From Pelomonas candidula (GTDB lineage Bacteria > Pseudomonadota > Gammaproteobacteria > Burkholderiales > Burkholderiaceae_C): DNA of 64,000 bases. The notes below the pieces were generated by a model that was not told the origin of the DNA, searched no databases, and saw nothing but the letters and a program-made list of their open reading frames with translations. Where the stretch lies: the NCBI RefSeq assembly GCF_043555985.1, contig NZ_JBIGIC010000013.1, positions 149,998 through 213,997 of the forward strand. Reading direction: 5' to 3'. The translations under genes were made by a program, and so were the position numbers. Of this stretch, positions 54,189 to 63,270 are shown piece by piece (the first letter of the stretch is position 1; each line of letters starts with the position of its first letter).

Positions 54189-55424
54189 ATGCCCACCCTC
54201 TTCCAACGCCGCGCCATGCAAGAGCGCGCAGAACGCCGCTCCCTCGGCATGCCCGCCTTCGCCACGCTGACCGTGCTGGTCGCCGTGGCTGCGGCCGTGT
54301 TCCTGACCGCCTGCAGCCCGGCCGGTGCCCAGGGCGGCCACGGCCAGCCGGGTGGCCCGGCGCCGGTGTCCGTGCTGACGCTGCAACCCCAACGCGTGGA
54401 ACTCAGCACCGAACTGGCCGGCCGCACCGTGGCCTACCAGACGGCGGAGGTGCGCCCGCAGGTGAACGGCATCGTCAAGATGCGCGCCTTCACCGAGGGC
54501 AGCGACGTGAAGGCCGGCCAGGTGCTCTACCAGATCGACGCCGCCAGCTACCAGGCCGCGCTGGACAGCGCCAAGGCCACGCTGGCCAAGGCCGAAGCCA
54601 CCGCCGCAACGGCCAAGCTGAAGGCCGGCCGCTACGACGAACTGGCCGGCATCGACGCCGTCAGCAAGCAGCTGCGCGACGACGCCCGCGCCGCGCTGCA
54701 GCAGGCCCAGGCCGATGTGGCAGCCGCCACAGCCGCCGTCCGCACCGCGCAGATCGACCTGGACCGCACCCGCGTCAGCGCGCCCATCGCCGGCCGCATC
54801 GGCCGCTCGGCGGTCACGCCCGGCGCGCTCGTCACGGCCAACCAGGCTGGCGCGATGGCCACGCTGCAGCAGCTCGACCCGATCTACGTCGACGTCACGC
54901 AGACCAGCGCCGAGCTGCTGCGCCTGCAGCGCCAACTGGCCGACGGCACGCTGCAGCGCGACGCGGCCGGCCAGGCGCGCGTGAAGCTGCTGCTGGAAGA
55001 CGGCACGACCTACGCGCTGGACGGCAAGCTGCAGTTCTCCGAGCTGCAGGTGGACCCGACCAGCGGCAGCGTGACGCTGCGTGCGCAGTTCCCCAACCCC
55101 AAGCGCCAGTTGCTGCCGGGCATGTATGTGCGTGCCCAGGTGCAGAGCGGCGTGCAGGCCGCCAGCATCCTGGTGCCGCAGGCCGCCGTGTCGCGTGACG
55201 CCAAGGGCAACGCGACCGCCATGGTGGTGGGCAAGGACGGCAAGGCCGAGGCCCGGCAACTGCAGACCGGCGCGGTCGTCAACGGCCAGTGGCTGGTGAC
55301 GGCGGGCCTCGTCGCAGGCGATCAGCTCATCGTCGATGGCCTGCAGCGCCTGCGCCCCGGTGCGTCGGTGCAGGCCGTTCCCGCCACGGCGCAGATCGCC
55401 GCGTCCGCCGCGCAGGCCCGCTGA
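54189..55424 (+). CDS. RND efflux periplasmic adaptor lipoprotein
   Basis: A 411-residue membrane fusion protein of the AcrA/MexE group. The signal anchor and lipobox FLTAC place the lipidated Cys at residue 42. It has a hairpin and two lipoyl half-motifs (RPQVNGIVKMRAFTEGSDVK; RTRVSAPIAGRIGRS), then beta-barrel and MP domains. It links the pump to the outer-membrane channel. A start at Met21 is possible. First gene of the operon, about 85 bases after the promoter. Confidence 0.93.
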   Translation: MPTLFQRRAMQERAERRSLGMPAFATLTVLVAVAAAVFLTACSPAGAQGGHGQPGGPAPVSVLTLQPQRVELSTELAGRTVAYQTAEVRPQVNGIVKMRAFTEGSDVKAGQVLYQIDAASYQAALDSAKATLAKAEATAATAKLKAGRYDELAGIDAVSKQLRDDARAALQQAQADVAAATAAVRTAQIDLDRTRVSAPIAGRIGRSAVTPGALVTANQAGAMATLQQLDPIYVDVTQTSAELLRLQRQLADGTLQRDAAGQARVKLLLEDGTTYALDGKLQFSELQVDPTSGSVTLRAQFPNPKRQLLPGMYVRAQVQSGVQAASILVPQAAVSRDAKGNATAMVVGKDGKAEARQLQTGAVVNGQWLVTAGLVAGDQLIVDGLQRLRPGASVQAVPATAQIAASAAQAR

Positions 55425-55439
55425 TCGGAGAGCGTCACC

Positions 55440-58400
55440 ATGTCCCGCTTCTTCATCGACCGCCCCATCTTCGCGTGGGTGCTGGCCATCGTCATCATGC
55501 TGGCCGGCGCGCTGTCCATCCGCACGCTGCCGGTCTCGCAATACCCCAGCATCGCGCCGCCACAGGTGTCGATCAACGCGTCCTACCCCGGCGCCTCCGC
55601 CAAGACGCTGGAAGACACCGTCACCCAGGTCATCGAGCAGAAGCTCAAGGGCATCGACGGCCTGACCTACATGTCCTCCACGTCGGACTCGCAGGGCAAC
55701 GCCACCATCACGCTGACGTTTGAATCCGGCACCAACCCCGACACGGCGCAGGTGCAGGTGCAGAACAAGCTATCTGCCGCCACGTCGCTGCTGCCGCAGG
55801 AAGTGCAACGCCAGGGCGTGCAGGTGGTCAAGTCCACGATCAACTTCCTGATGGTGGTGGGCTTCGTGTCGGAGGACGGCAAGCTTTCTGGCACCGACCT
55901 GTCGGACTACGTGTCCACCAACGTGCTGGACCCGCTGAGCCGCGTGGAAGGCGTGGGCGAGGTGACACTGTTCGGCGCGCAGTACGCGATGCGGATCTGG
56001 CTGAACCCCAACCAGCTGAACCAGCACGGCCTGACGCCGGCCGACGTGTCCGCCGCCATCCAGGCGCAGAACGCGCAGGTCTCCGCCGGCCAGCTGGGCG
56101 CCGCCCCGGCCAACGTGGGCCAGCAGCTCAATGCCACCGTGACGGCTCAGAGCCGGCTGCAGACGCCGGAGCAGTTCCGCGGCATCGTGCTGAAGACCGG
56201 CACCGACGGCGCGACCGTGCACCTGGGCGATGTGGCCCGCGTGGAACTGGGCGCCGAAAGCTACGCCACCATGTCGCGCTACAACGGCAAGCCCGCCGCG
56301 GGCATGGCCGTCAAGCTCGCCACCGGCGCCAACGCGCTGGCCACGGCCAAGGCGGTGGAAGCCGAGCTGAAGCGCATGGAGCCCTTCATGCCCGCCGGCG
56401 TGAAGGCCGTCATCCCCTATGACAGCACGCCGTTCGTCGAGGTCTCCATCCACGAGGTCGTCAAGACGCTGATCGAAGCCGTCGTGCTGGTCTTCCTCGT
56501 GATGTACCTGTTCCTGCAGAACTTCCGCGCCACGCTGATCCCGACTATCGCCGTGCCGGTCGTGCTGCTGGGCACCTTCGGCGTCATGGCCGTGGCCGGC
56601 TTCTCCATCAACACGCTGACGATGTTCGGCCTGGTGCTGGCCATCGGCCTGCTGGTGGACGATGCCATCGTCGTCGTCGAGAACGTCGAGCGCGTGATGA
56701 CCGAGGAGGGCCTGTCGCCCAAGGAGGCCACGCGCAAGTCCATGGGCCAGATCACCGGCGCGCTGGTGGGCATCGCGCTGGTGCTGTCGGCCGTGTTCGT
56801 GCCGATGGCCTTCTTCGGCGGCTCCACGGGCGTCATCTACCGCCAGTTCTCCATCACCATCGTGTCGGCCATGGTGCTGTCGGTGCTCGTCGCCATGGTG
56901 CTGACGCCAGCGCTGTGCGCCACGTTGCTGAAGCCCGCTGGATCTGGACATGGGGGCGCGGCCACGCGCGGTTTCTTCGGCGCGTTCAACCGCCGCTTCG
57001 ATGCGACCACCAACGGCTATGAAGGCGTCGTCGCCCGCATGCTGCGCCGCTGGGGCCGCCACCTGGTCGTGTACGGCCTGCTGGTGGTCGGCATGGCGGT
57101 GCTGTTCCTGCGCCTGCCCACGTCCTTCCTGCCTGAGGAAGACCAGGGCATCCTGTTCTCGCAGATCCAGCTGCCGGCCGGCGCCACGCAGGGCCGCACG
57201 CTGGACGTCGTCAAGCGTGTCGAGAATCACTTCCTGACGAACGAGAAGGACAACGTCGAGTCCGTGTTCGCCGTCACCGGCTTCAGCTTCGCCGGCCGCG
57301 GCGAGAACATGGCCATCGGCTTCGTCAAGCTCAAGGACTGGAGCGAGCGCAAGAGCGCCGCGCAGAAGGTGCAGGCCATCGCCGGCCGCGCGATGGGCGC
57401 TTTCATGCAGTACCGCGACGCCTCGGTGTTCGCCTTCGCGCCGCCGGCCGTGCTGGAGCTGGGCAACGCCAGCGGCTTCGACGTCTACCTGCAGGACCAG
57501 GGCAGCGTGGGCCGCGAGGCGCTGGTGGCCGCGCGCAACCAGTTCCTCGGCATGGCGTCCAAGGACCCGACGCTGGTGGCCGTGCGCCCCAACGGCCTGG
57601 AGGACGCGCCGCAGCTGCGCCTGGACGTGGACACGGCCAAGGCAGGCGCTTTAGGCCTGTCGGTCGCCGACATCAACAGCCTGCTGTCCACTGCCTGGGG
57701 CGGCAGTTACGTCAACGACTTCATCGACCGCGGCCGCGTGAAGAAGGTCTACCTGCAGGCCGACGCCGCCTACCGCATGCAGCCGGACGACCTGAACAGC
57801 TGGCGCGTGCGCAACGCGTCGGGCCAGATGGTGCCGTTCTCGGCGTTCGGCACGGCGAGCTGGGAGCTGGGTTCTCCCCGCCTGGAGCGCTACAACGGCC
57901 TGCCCGCGCTGGAAGTGCTGGGCCAGCCGGCGCCGGGCAAGAGCTCGGGCGCGGCGATGAAGTCGGTGGAGGCCATCGTGGCCCAGCTGCCGCCCGGCGT
58001 GGGCGTGAGCTGGACGGGCCTGAGCTACCAGGAGCGCCTGACCGGCGACCAGGCGCCCATGCTGTACGCGCTGTCGCTGCTGGTCGTGTTCCTGTGCCTG
58101 GCCGCGCTGTACGAGAGCTGGAGCATCCCGGTCTCGGTGATGCTGGTGGTGCCGCTGGGCGTCATCGGCGCGCTGCTGGCCGCCACGGCACGCGGGCTGT
58201 CCAACGACGTGTATTTCCAGGTCGGCCTGCTGACGACCATCGGCCTGTCGGCCAAGAACGCGATCCTGATCGTGGAGTTCGCCAAGGCGCAGATGGAGGC
58301 CGGCAAGGACACCGTCTCCGCCACGCTGGAAGCCGTGCGCATGCGGCTGCGGCCCATCCTGATGACGTCGTTGGCCTTTGCCCTCGGCGTGCTGCCGCTG

Positions 58401-58595
58401 GCCATCGCCTCCGGCGCCGGCTCGGGCAGCCAGAACGCCATCGGCACCGGCGTGCTGGGCGGCATGTTGAGCGCCACCGTGCTGGGCCTGTTCTTCGTGC
58501 CCGTCTTCTTCATTGCAGTCCAACGTTGGTTCCCAAAGAAGACTGTTCCGGCGCCCGCCCCCGTGGCCGCGCCCCAAGCCCTGGAGGGCCTGTGA
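55440..58595 (+). CDS. RND multidrug efflux pump, AcrB/MexF type (HAE1)
   Basis: A 1051-residue inner-membrane pump with 12 TM helices and two large periplasmic loops. The N-terminus MSRFFIDRPIFAWVLAIVIM is standard. The proton-relay Asp pair is in GLLVDDAIVVVENVERVM in TM4. It expels hydrophobic compounds with proton influx as a trimer. GGAGAG lies before the ATG, 15 bases after the adaptor stop. Confidence 0.96.
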   Translation: MSRFFIDRPIFAWVLAIVIMLAGALSIRTLPVSQYPSIAPPQVSINASYPGASAKTLEDTVTQVIEQKLKGIDGLTYMSSTSDSQGNATITLTFESGTNPDTAQVQVQNKLSAATSLLPQEVQRQGVQVVKSTINFLMVVGFVSEDGKLSGTDLSDYVSTNVLDPLSRVEGVGEVTLFGAQYAMRIWLNPNQLNQHGLTPADVSAAIQAQNAQVSAGQLGAAPANVGQQLNATVTAQSRLQTPEQFRGIVLKTGTDGATVHLGDVARVELGAESYATMSRYNGKPAAGMAVKLATGANALATAKAVEAELKRMEPFMPAGVKAVIPYDSTPFVEVSIHEVVKTLIEAVVLVFLVMYLFLQNFRATLIPTIAVPVVLLGTFGVMAVAGFSINTLTMFGLVLAIGLLVDDAIVVVENVERVMTEEGLSPKEATRKSMGQITGALVGIALVLSAVFVPMAFFGGSTGVIYRQFSITIVSAMVLSVLVAMVLTPALCATLLKPAGSGHGGAATRGFFGAFNRRFDATTNGYEGVVARMLRRWGRHLVVYGLLVVGMAVLFLRLPTSFLPEEDQGILFSQIQLPAGATQGRTLDVVKRVENHFLTNEKDNVESVFAVTGFSFAGRGENMAIGFVKLKDWSERKSAAQKVQAIAGRAMGAFMQYRDASVFAFAPPAVLELGNASGFDVYLQDQGSVGREALVAARNQFLGMASKDPTLVAVRPNGLEDAPQLRLDVDTAKAGALGLSVADINSLLSTAWGGSYVNDFIDRGRVKKVYLQADAAYRMQPDDLNSWRVRNASGQMVPFSAFGTASWELGSPRLERYNGLPALEVLGQPAPGKSSGAAMKSVEAIVAQLPPGVGVSWTGLSYQERLTGDQAPMLYALSLLVVFLCLAALYESWSIPVSVMLVVPLGVIGALLAATARGLSNDVYFQVGLLTTIGLSAKNAILIVEFAKAQMEAGKDTVSATLEAVRMRLRPILMTSLAFALGVLPLAIASGAGSGSQNAIGTGVLGGMLSATVLGLFFVPVFFIAVQRWFPKKTVPAPAPVAAPQALEGL

Positions 58596-58596
58596 C

Positions 58597-60006
58597 ATGA
58601 CCAAGTTCCTCATCCCCACGCTGCTGGCCGCGAGCCTCGCGCTCGCCGGTTGCGCCAGCCTCGCACCGACCTACGAGCGCCCGGCCGCACCGGTCGCCGC
58701 CCAATGGCCCGTCCCGCAGGCCACGACGGCCGACGCCAAGGCCGCGGACATCGGCTGGCGCGAGTTCTTCACCGACCCGAAGCTGCAAGGCCTGATCGAG
58801 CAGGCACTGGCGAACAACCGTGACCTGCGCGTCGCCGTGCTGAACGTGCAGCGCGCCCAGGCGCAATATGGCGTGCAGCGAGCGGACCAGTTGCCCTCGG
58901 TGAACGCCGCCGTCGGCCAGACGGCACAGCGCGTCAGCGGCATCACCACGCGCCAGTACACGGCCACGCTGGGCGTCAGCGCCTACGAGCTGGACCTGTT
59001 CGGGAGGGTGAGGAGCCTGACCGACGCCGCGCTGCAGAGCTACCTCGCCACCGAGGACGCCCGCCGCAGCACGCAGATCAGCCTCGTCGCCGAGGTGGCG
59101 AGCGCCTACCTGACGCTGGCCGCGGACCAGGAGAAGCTGCGCCTGGCCGAGCAGACGCTGCTGTCGCGTCAGGACGGCCTGCGCCTGACGCAGCGGCTGC
59201 AGGCGGCCGGCGTGTCGTCCATGCTGGACCTGCGCCAGGCCGAGATCTCGGCCGAGACCGCGCAGACCGACCTCGCCAGCCTGACCAGCCAGGTCGCCCA
59301 GGACCGCAACGCGCTGGAGCTGCTGGTGGGCCAGCCCATCCAGCCCGCGCAGTGGCCGGAGGCCGGCACTGACGCGGCCGTCACGCAGACCGCCGAGCTG
59401 TCGGCCGGCCTGCCGTCCGACGTGCTGCTGGCCCGGCCCGACGTGCAGCAGGCCGAGCGCACGCTGCAATCCGCCAACGCCAACATCGGCGCGGCGCGCG
59501 CGGCCTTCTTCCCGAAGATCAGCCTGACGGCCAGCGCCGGCAGCGCGAGTGGCGCGCTGAGTGACCTGTTCCACGCTGGCACCGGCATGTGGAGCTTCGT
59601 GCCGCAGGTGTCGCTGCCCATCTTCGACGCCGGCCGCAACCAGGCCAACCTCACCATCGCCAAGGTCGACCGCGACATCGCCGTGGCCCAGTACGAGAAG
59701 GCCATCCAGTCCGCCTTCCGCGACGTGGCCGACGCGCTGGCGCAGCGCGCCACCATCGGCGATCAGGTCGCATCGCAGCAGCGCCTCGTCACTCAGTCGC
59801 AGGACGCGTTGCGCTTGGCCGAGGCCCGCTTCGCCAAGGGCGTGGACGACCGCCTCGCCACGCTGGACGCGCAGCGCTCGCTGTACAGCGCCGAACAGGG
59901 CCTGATCGCGGCGCGCCTGGCTCAGCAGGTCAACCGCGTGACGCTGTACAAGGCGCTGGGCGGCGGCGCCGGCTCGGGCGGGCAGGCGCCACAATCCGCG
60001 TCCTGA
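58597..60006 (+). CDS. RND outer-membrane factor lipoprotein (NodT/OprM type)
   Basis: A 469-residue TolC-like channel protein of the NodT family. The lipobox ALAGCAS puts the lipidated Cys near residue 18. Two TolC repeats follow, with VSAYELDLFGRVRSLTDAAL near 125 and the matching FPKISLTASAG and VPQVSLPIFDAGRNQANL in the second half. The ATG at 58597 lies one base after the pump stop. It completes the tripartite pump. Confidence 0.95.
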   Translation: MTKFLIPTLLAASLALAGCASLAPTYERPAAPVAAQWPVPQATTADAKAADIGWREFFTDPKLQGLIEQALANNRDLRVAVLNVQRAQAQYGVQRADQLPSVNAAVGQTAQRVSGITTRQYTATLGVSAYELDLFGRVRSLTDAALQSYLATEDARRSTQISLVAEVASAYLTLAADQEKLRLAEQTLLSRQDGLRLTQRLQAAGVSSMLDLRQAEISAETAQTDLASLTSQVAQDRNALELLVGQPIQPAQWPEAGTDAAVTQTAELSAGLPSDVLLARPDVQQAERTLQSANANIGAARAAFFPKISLTASAGSASGALSDLFHAGTGMWSFVPQVSLPIFDAGRNQANLTIAKVDRDIAVAQYEKAIQSAFRDVADALAQRATIGDQVASQQRLVTQSQDALRLAEARFAKGVDDRLATLDAQRSLYSAEQGLIAARLAQQVNRVTLYKALGGGAGSGGQAPQSAS

Positions 60007-60023
60007 TCGACTGACACGAGCCC

Positions 60024-60629
60024 ATGTCCATCGCCGCCCCGACCGACCGCGCCCTCGCCCGCCGCCAGCAGGTGCTGGACGCTGCTGCGGAGTGCTTCCG
60101 CCGCCGCGGCTTCCACGCGGCCAGCATGGCCGAGATCGCCAAGACGGCGGGCATGAGCCCCGGCCACATCTATAACCTGTTCGAGAACAAGGACGACATC
60201 ATCGCGGCCATCGTCGAGCGGGATTGCGAGGAAGTCCTGGCCCGCATCGCCGAGTTCCAGCAGGAAGGCGACCTGATGGAGAAACTGCTGGCGGGCACCG
60301 AGCAGGCGATCGACGAGCACAGCGAGGTGGCCAAGGCGGCGCTGGAACTGGAGGTGCTGGCCGAGGCCAGCCGCAACGCCAGGCTCGCCGTGGTGGTGCG
60401 GCAAAGCCAGACGCTGGTGAACGCCAAGGCCCAGGACCTGATCCGCCAGAGCCTGGGTGCGCACGCCGACACGCTGCCGGCCGAGGAAATCCAGGGCCGC
60501 GCGCTGATGCTCGGGGCTCTCTTCAGTGGGCTGACGGCGCTGAGCGTGCGCGACCCGTCGGTGTCCCAGCAGGTGACGACGCTGGCGCCCGTCATGCGGC
60601 GGGTGTTGCAAGTCCTGCTCGCCCCGTAG
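60024..60629 (+). CDS. TetR-family repressor of the efflux operon
   Basis: A 201-residue regulator. The N-terminal helix-turn-helix (about 12-58) contains RQQVLDAAAECFRRRGFHAA and PGHIYNLFENKDDI, and the rest is a helical ligand-binding domain. It starts 17 bases after the outer-membrane gene, so it is made with its presumed target and would bind the two TGAATG-N2-CATTCA sites at the operon front, giving feedback control. Confidence 0.92.
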   Translation: MSIAAPTDRALARRQQVLDAAAECFRRRGFHAASMAEIAKTAGMSPGHIYNLFENKDDIIAAIVERDCEEVLARIAEFQQEGDLMEKLLAGTEQAIDEHSEVAKAALELEVLAEASRNARLAVVVRQSQTLVNAKAQDLIRQSLGAHADTLPAEEIQGRALMLGALFSGLTALSVRDPSVSQQVTTLAPVMRRVLQVLLAP

Positions 60630-60646
60630 CGGAGACAATGCGGGGC

Positions 60647-61204
60647 ATGAGCACCCCGCCCCGTCCTCCGCAGCAATACGAAGATTTCATGCGCCATGTG
60701 TTCGAGCATGGTGTGCAGAAGAGCGACCGCACCGGCACCGGCACGCGCAGCGTGTTCGGCCACCAGATGCGCTTCGACTTAGGCCAAGGCTTCCCGCTGG
60801 TGACGACGAAGAAGGTGCACCTGAAGTCCATCGTGCTGGAACTGCTGTGGTTCCTGCGCGGCGACAGCAACGTCAAGTGGCTGCAGGAACGCGGCGTGAC
60901 GATCTGGAACGAGTGGGCGCGCGAGGACGGCGACCTCGGCCCGGTCTACGGCGTGCAGTGGCGCAGCTGGCCGACGCCCGACGGCGGCCATATCGACCAG
61001 ATCGCCGACGTCGTCAAGACGCTCAAGACCAACCCGGACAGCCGCCGCATCATCGTCAGCGCGTGGAACGTGGCCGAGCTGTCCAAGATGGCCCTGATGC
61101 CTTGCCACGTCTATCTTCGTTCGCGGCGGTACACATCTCCCTCTTCTCCCGCGGGCGGCCGCGCGATTTCGATATGTACCGGTACACAACCGACCCTTCA
61201 CTGA
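60647..61204 (+). pseudogene. thyA: Native thymidylate synthase gene, truncated after its active-site codons
   Basis: Normal ThyA sequence (DRTGTGTRSVFGHQMRFDL, LKSIVLELLWFLRGDSNVKW, DLGPVYGVQWRSW, SRRIIVSAWN) runs to MALMPCH, which ends at base 61108. The next codons (VYLRSRRYTSPSSP...) have no ThyA similarity, and a stop follows at 61204. About 110 residues are missing, including the dUMP-binding R-S-D segment, so the product is inactive. Composition is host-like to the break and changes after it. An in-frame ATG at 60638 is an alternative start. Confidence 0.92.
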
Positions 61205-61263
61205 CCCGCCGCAGCAGTCGCCTGTGGATAACTTTGTTGTCCGGCGCGCGATGAGCCTATACA
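61128..61263 (+). promoter_or_regulatory. Left end of the inserted DNA: palindromes, DnaA box and promoter
   Basis: Between the thyA break and the replacement gene are two direct copies of GGTACACA (61128-61135, 61181-61188). The second is part of a perfect 12-base palindrome TGTACCGGTACA (61175-61186). A perfect DnaA box TGTGGATAA lies at 61223-61231. TTGTTG (61234-61239) and TATACA (61258-61263), 18 apart, make a plausible promoter for the replacement thyA. The repeats could be recombinase arm sites; this is inferred from layout. Confidence 0.5.
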
Positions 61264-61308
61264 AGTCGTGGTGACATCCGTCGCCGGCCCAACCTAGACA
61301 CACATCCC

Positions 61309-62103
61309 ATGCAGCAATACCTCGACCTTCTTCAGCGCGTCATGGAAGAAGGAACCGACCGGCCGGACCGGACCGGAACTGGAACCCGCGCCGTCTTCGG
61401 CCACCAGATGCGGTTCAACCTGGCTAAGGGCTTTCCGGTCCTAACAACGAAGAAGCTGCATCTTCGGTCAATCATTGTTGAGCTACTTTGGTTTCTCCGT
61501 GGAGATACCAACATCAAATGGCTCAAAGAACACAACGTTTCCATTTGGGACGAGTGGGCCGATGAGAATGGAGACCTTGGCCCCGTGTACGGCAAACAAT
61601 GGCGCCATTGGACGGCGCCGGATGGCCGCAATATCGACCAAATCGCTGAACTTATTCAGCAAATCAAGCGCGACCCCAACTCGCGCCGCCAGCTTGTTAC
61701 TGCCTGGAACCCCGGCGAGCTCAAGCAGATGAAACTCGCTCCGTGCCACTGCTTATTCCAGACGGCGGTCATCGGAAACAAGCTTCACCTCCAGCTCTAT
61801 CAACGCTCCTGCGATGTTTTTCTGGGCGTCCCATTCAATATTGCGAGCTATGCACTACTTCAGCTCATGCTTGCACAGCAATGCGACCTAGAGCCCGGCG
61901 ACTTCGTTTGGACGGGTGGAGACGTCCATATTTACAGCAATCATTTCGAACAAGTCAAACTGCAGATGACGCGCGATCCGCGTCCCCTTCCGAAAATGAA
62001 CATTCTTCGGAAACCTGACTCAATTGACGGGTATGTCCTCGAGGACTTCCAGCTGACAGACTACGACCCGCACCCCCACATCAAGGGCGAAGTGGCCGTC
62101 TGA
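61309..62103 (+). CDS. thyA: Replacement thymidylate synthase carried by inserted DNA
   Basis: A complete 264-residue ThyA (dUMP to dTMP with methylenetetrahydrofolate), the same length as the E. coli enzyme. It has DRTGTGTRAVFGHQMRFNL, the catalytic Cys in KLAPCHCLFQ, QRSCDVFLGVPFNIASYA and WTGGDVHIYSNH. Third-position use is much less GC-rich than the native fragment, and the protein differs from it across the shared part, so it is not a local duplication. It supplies the function lost by the break. Confidence 0.95.
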   Translation: MQQYLDLLQRVMEEGTDRPDRTGTGTRAVFGHQMRFNLAKGFPVLTTKKLHLRSIIVELLWFLRGDTNIKWLKEHNVSIWDEWADENGDLGPVYGKQWRHWTAPDGRNIDQIAELIQQIKRDPNSRRQLVTAWNPGELKQMKLAPCHCLFQTAVIGNKLHLQLYQRSCDVFLGVPFNIASYALLQLMLAQQCDLEPGDFVWTGGDVHIYSNHFEQVKLQMTRDPRPLPKMNILRKPDSIDGYVLEDFQLTDYDPHPHIKGEVAV

Positions 62104-62125
62104 AAATCCAGGAACGAGGCCTGCT

Positions 62126-62764
62126 TTGACCGTATCGAGAGGCATTCTTCGACGGTATACGGACTTGGCATCGCTGCTTGACTTGCTGCATCGGCGAGAA
62201 ATTACTCTCCTTCCGCCGAGCACATGGGATGACAGAAACGACCGACTCCTGATGGAGACGTATCGCAAAGCAAAGGGTCTTGAAACCCTGCTCGCGTTGT
62301 GCCTGAGCGAACGCGCCGAGACCTATCATCACTGGAAGGTCTTCACCGACCGCAATAACGGCGTGTGCATCCTCTTTCATCGCACTAAGTTGCGCGATGC
62401 AATGAAGAAAAGCAAGGTCAACCTCCGAAGAATGAGCTACCTCACGTTCAGCGAATTGGACGCTGAAACGATCCCAACCGCTCGACTTCCATATCTAAAG
62501 CGTTTTGCGTTCAAAGACGAAGGCGAAGTTCGTGCAGTCTACGAAAACGCTAAAAAGGAAGCTGAGCTTAAAAAGGTTCCCATTGACCTTGGCGTGATCG
62601 AAGGCATCAGCCTGAATCCATGGATGGCGAAGCCAGTGGCAGACTCGATCATTGCAATCATCGAGCAGATGACGCCAAATCTCCCCTTCGAGATAACGCG
62701 GTCGAATCTGATTGAATCCAGGGTCTGGCGAAAGTTCGCCGAGAAATACCCAGAGCAAAGTTGA
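62126..62764 (+). CDS. DUF2971-type protein
   Basis: A 212-residue protein starting with TTG 23 bases after the thyA stop, so likely in its transcript. It follows the DUF2971 pattern: RRYTDLASLLDLLHRREITL, PSTWDDRNDR, then a HHWKVFTDRNNGVCILFH segment. The family has no established activity and turns up on accessory DNA. Composition is foreign. Function unknown. Confidence 0.65.
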   Translation: MTVSRGILRRYTDLASLLDLLHRREITLLPPSTWDDRNDRLLMETYRKAKGLETLLALCLSERAETYHHWKVFTDRNNGVCILFHRTKLRDAMKKSKVNLRRMSYLTFSELDAETIPTARLPYLKRFAFKDEGEVRAVYENAKKEAELKKVPIDLGVIEGISLNPWMAKPVADSIIAIIEQMTPNLPFEITRSNLIESRVWRKFAEKYPEQS

Positions 62765-62779
62765 CCTCGTCGGCAACCG

Positions 62780-63085
62780 CTAACGCTTGAGCGACCTCCT
62801 GGCCGCGTCCAAAAGCTTGACGCGCTCGCCCTTCGACAGCTTTCCCATCACCATCAGCAGCTCCGCAATGGTGTTGTCGGTCTCATAGAAGAACGACACA
62901 GGTACGCCAAGCACCTTGGCAACCCGCTCCATCAGTTCGTGAGTCGGCGCGCGCGTGCCCACCTCGTAACGGTTCATCCGGGCACTTGCAGAGTCGGCCT
63001 CAAGCCCCGCCTCGAGGCCAAGCGCCTCCTGAGACAGCCCAGAGTTAACTCTGGCCTGCTTAAGCCTCTTCCCGATGACCGACAT
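62780..63085 (-). CDS. XRE-family transcriptional regulator
   Basis: A 101-residue protein with an N-terminal helix-turn-helix (about 5-65): KRLKQARVNSGLSQEALGLE, then MNRYEVGTRAPTHEL. A short tail follows. ATG at 63085 is preferred over a longer frame that lacks a ribosome site. It is convergent with the DUF2971 gene and faces the 148-residue gene across a gap with a palindrome it may bind, so it could regulate both itself and that gene. Confidence 0.88.
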   Translation of the reverse strand: MSVIGKRLKQARVNSGLSQEALGLEAGLEADSASARMNRYEVGTRAPTHELMERVAKVLGVPVSFFYETDNTIAELLMVMGKLSKGERVKLLDAARRSLKR

Positions 63086-63133
63086 GCACGCTCCGCGAAA
63101 CGGCGGATCGTGTCCAAAACGCACAGTTCACAC

Positions 63134-63150
63134 ACTACCGTTTTGGTAGT
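63134..63150. promoter_or_regulatory. Candidate operator of the XRE regulator
   Basis: A perfect inverted repeat ACTACC-GTTTT-GGTAGT, 49 bases upstream of the XRE start in the divergent gap. Size and position suit a small XRE repressor acting on itself. Confidence 0.5.
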
Positions 63151-63270
63151 ATTTGGATTGTTCGTATACACCGCCTGCTTCGAGAGGCTGAGCCGCGGTC
63201 ACGCCACGACAGCGCGCTCTGGGCGTCCCAGCGCCTGCCCCTGCGCAGAGAACTCAACACCGGTCGTCAG

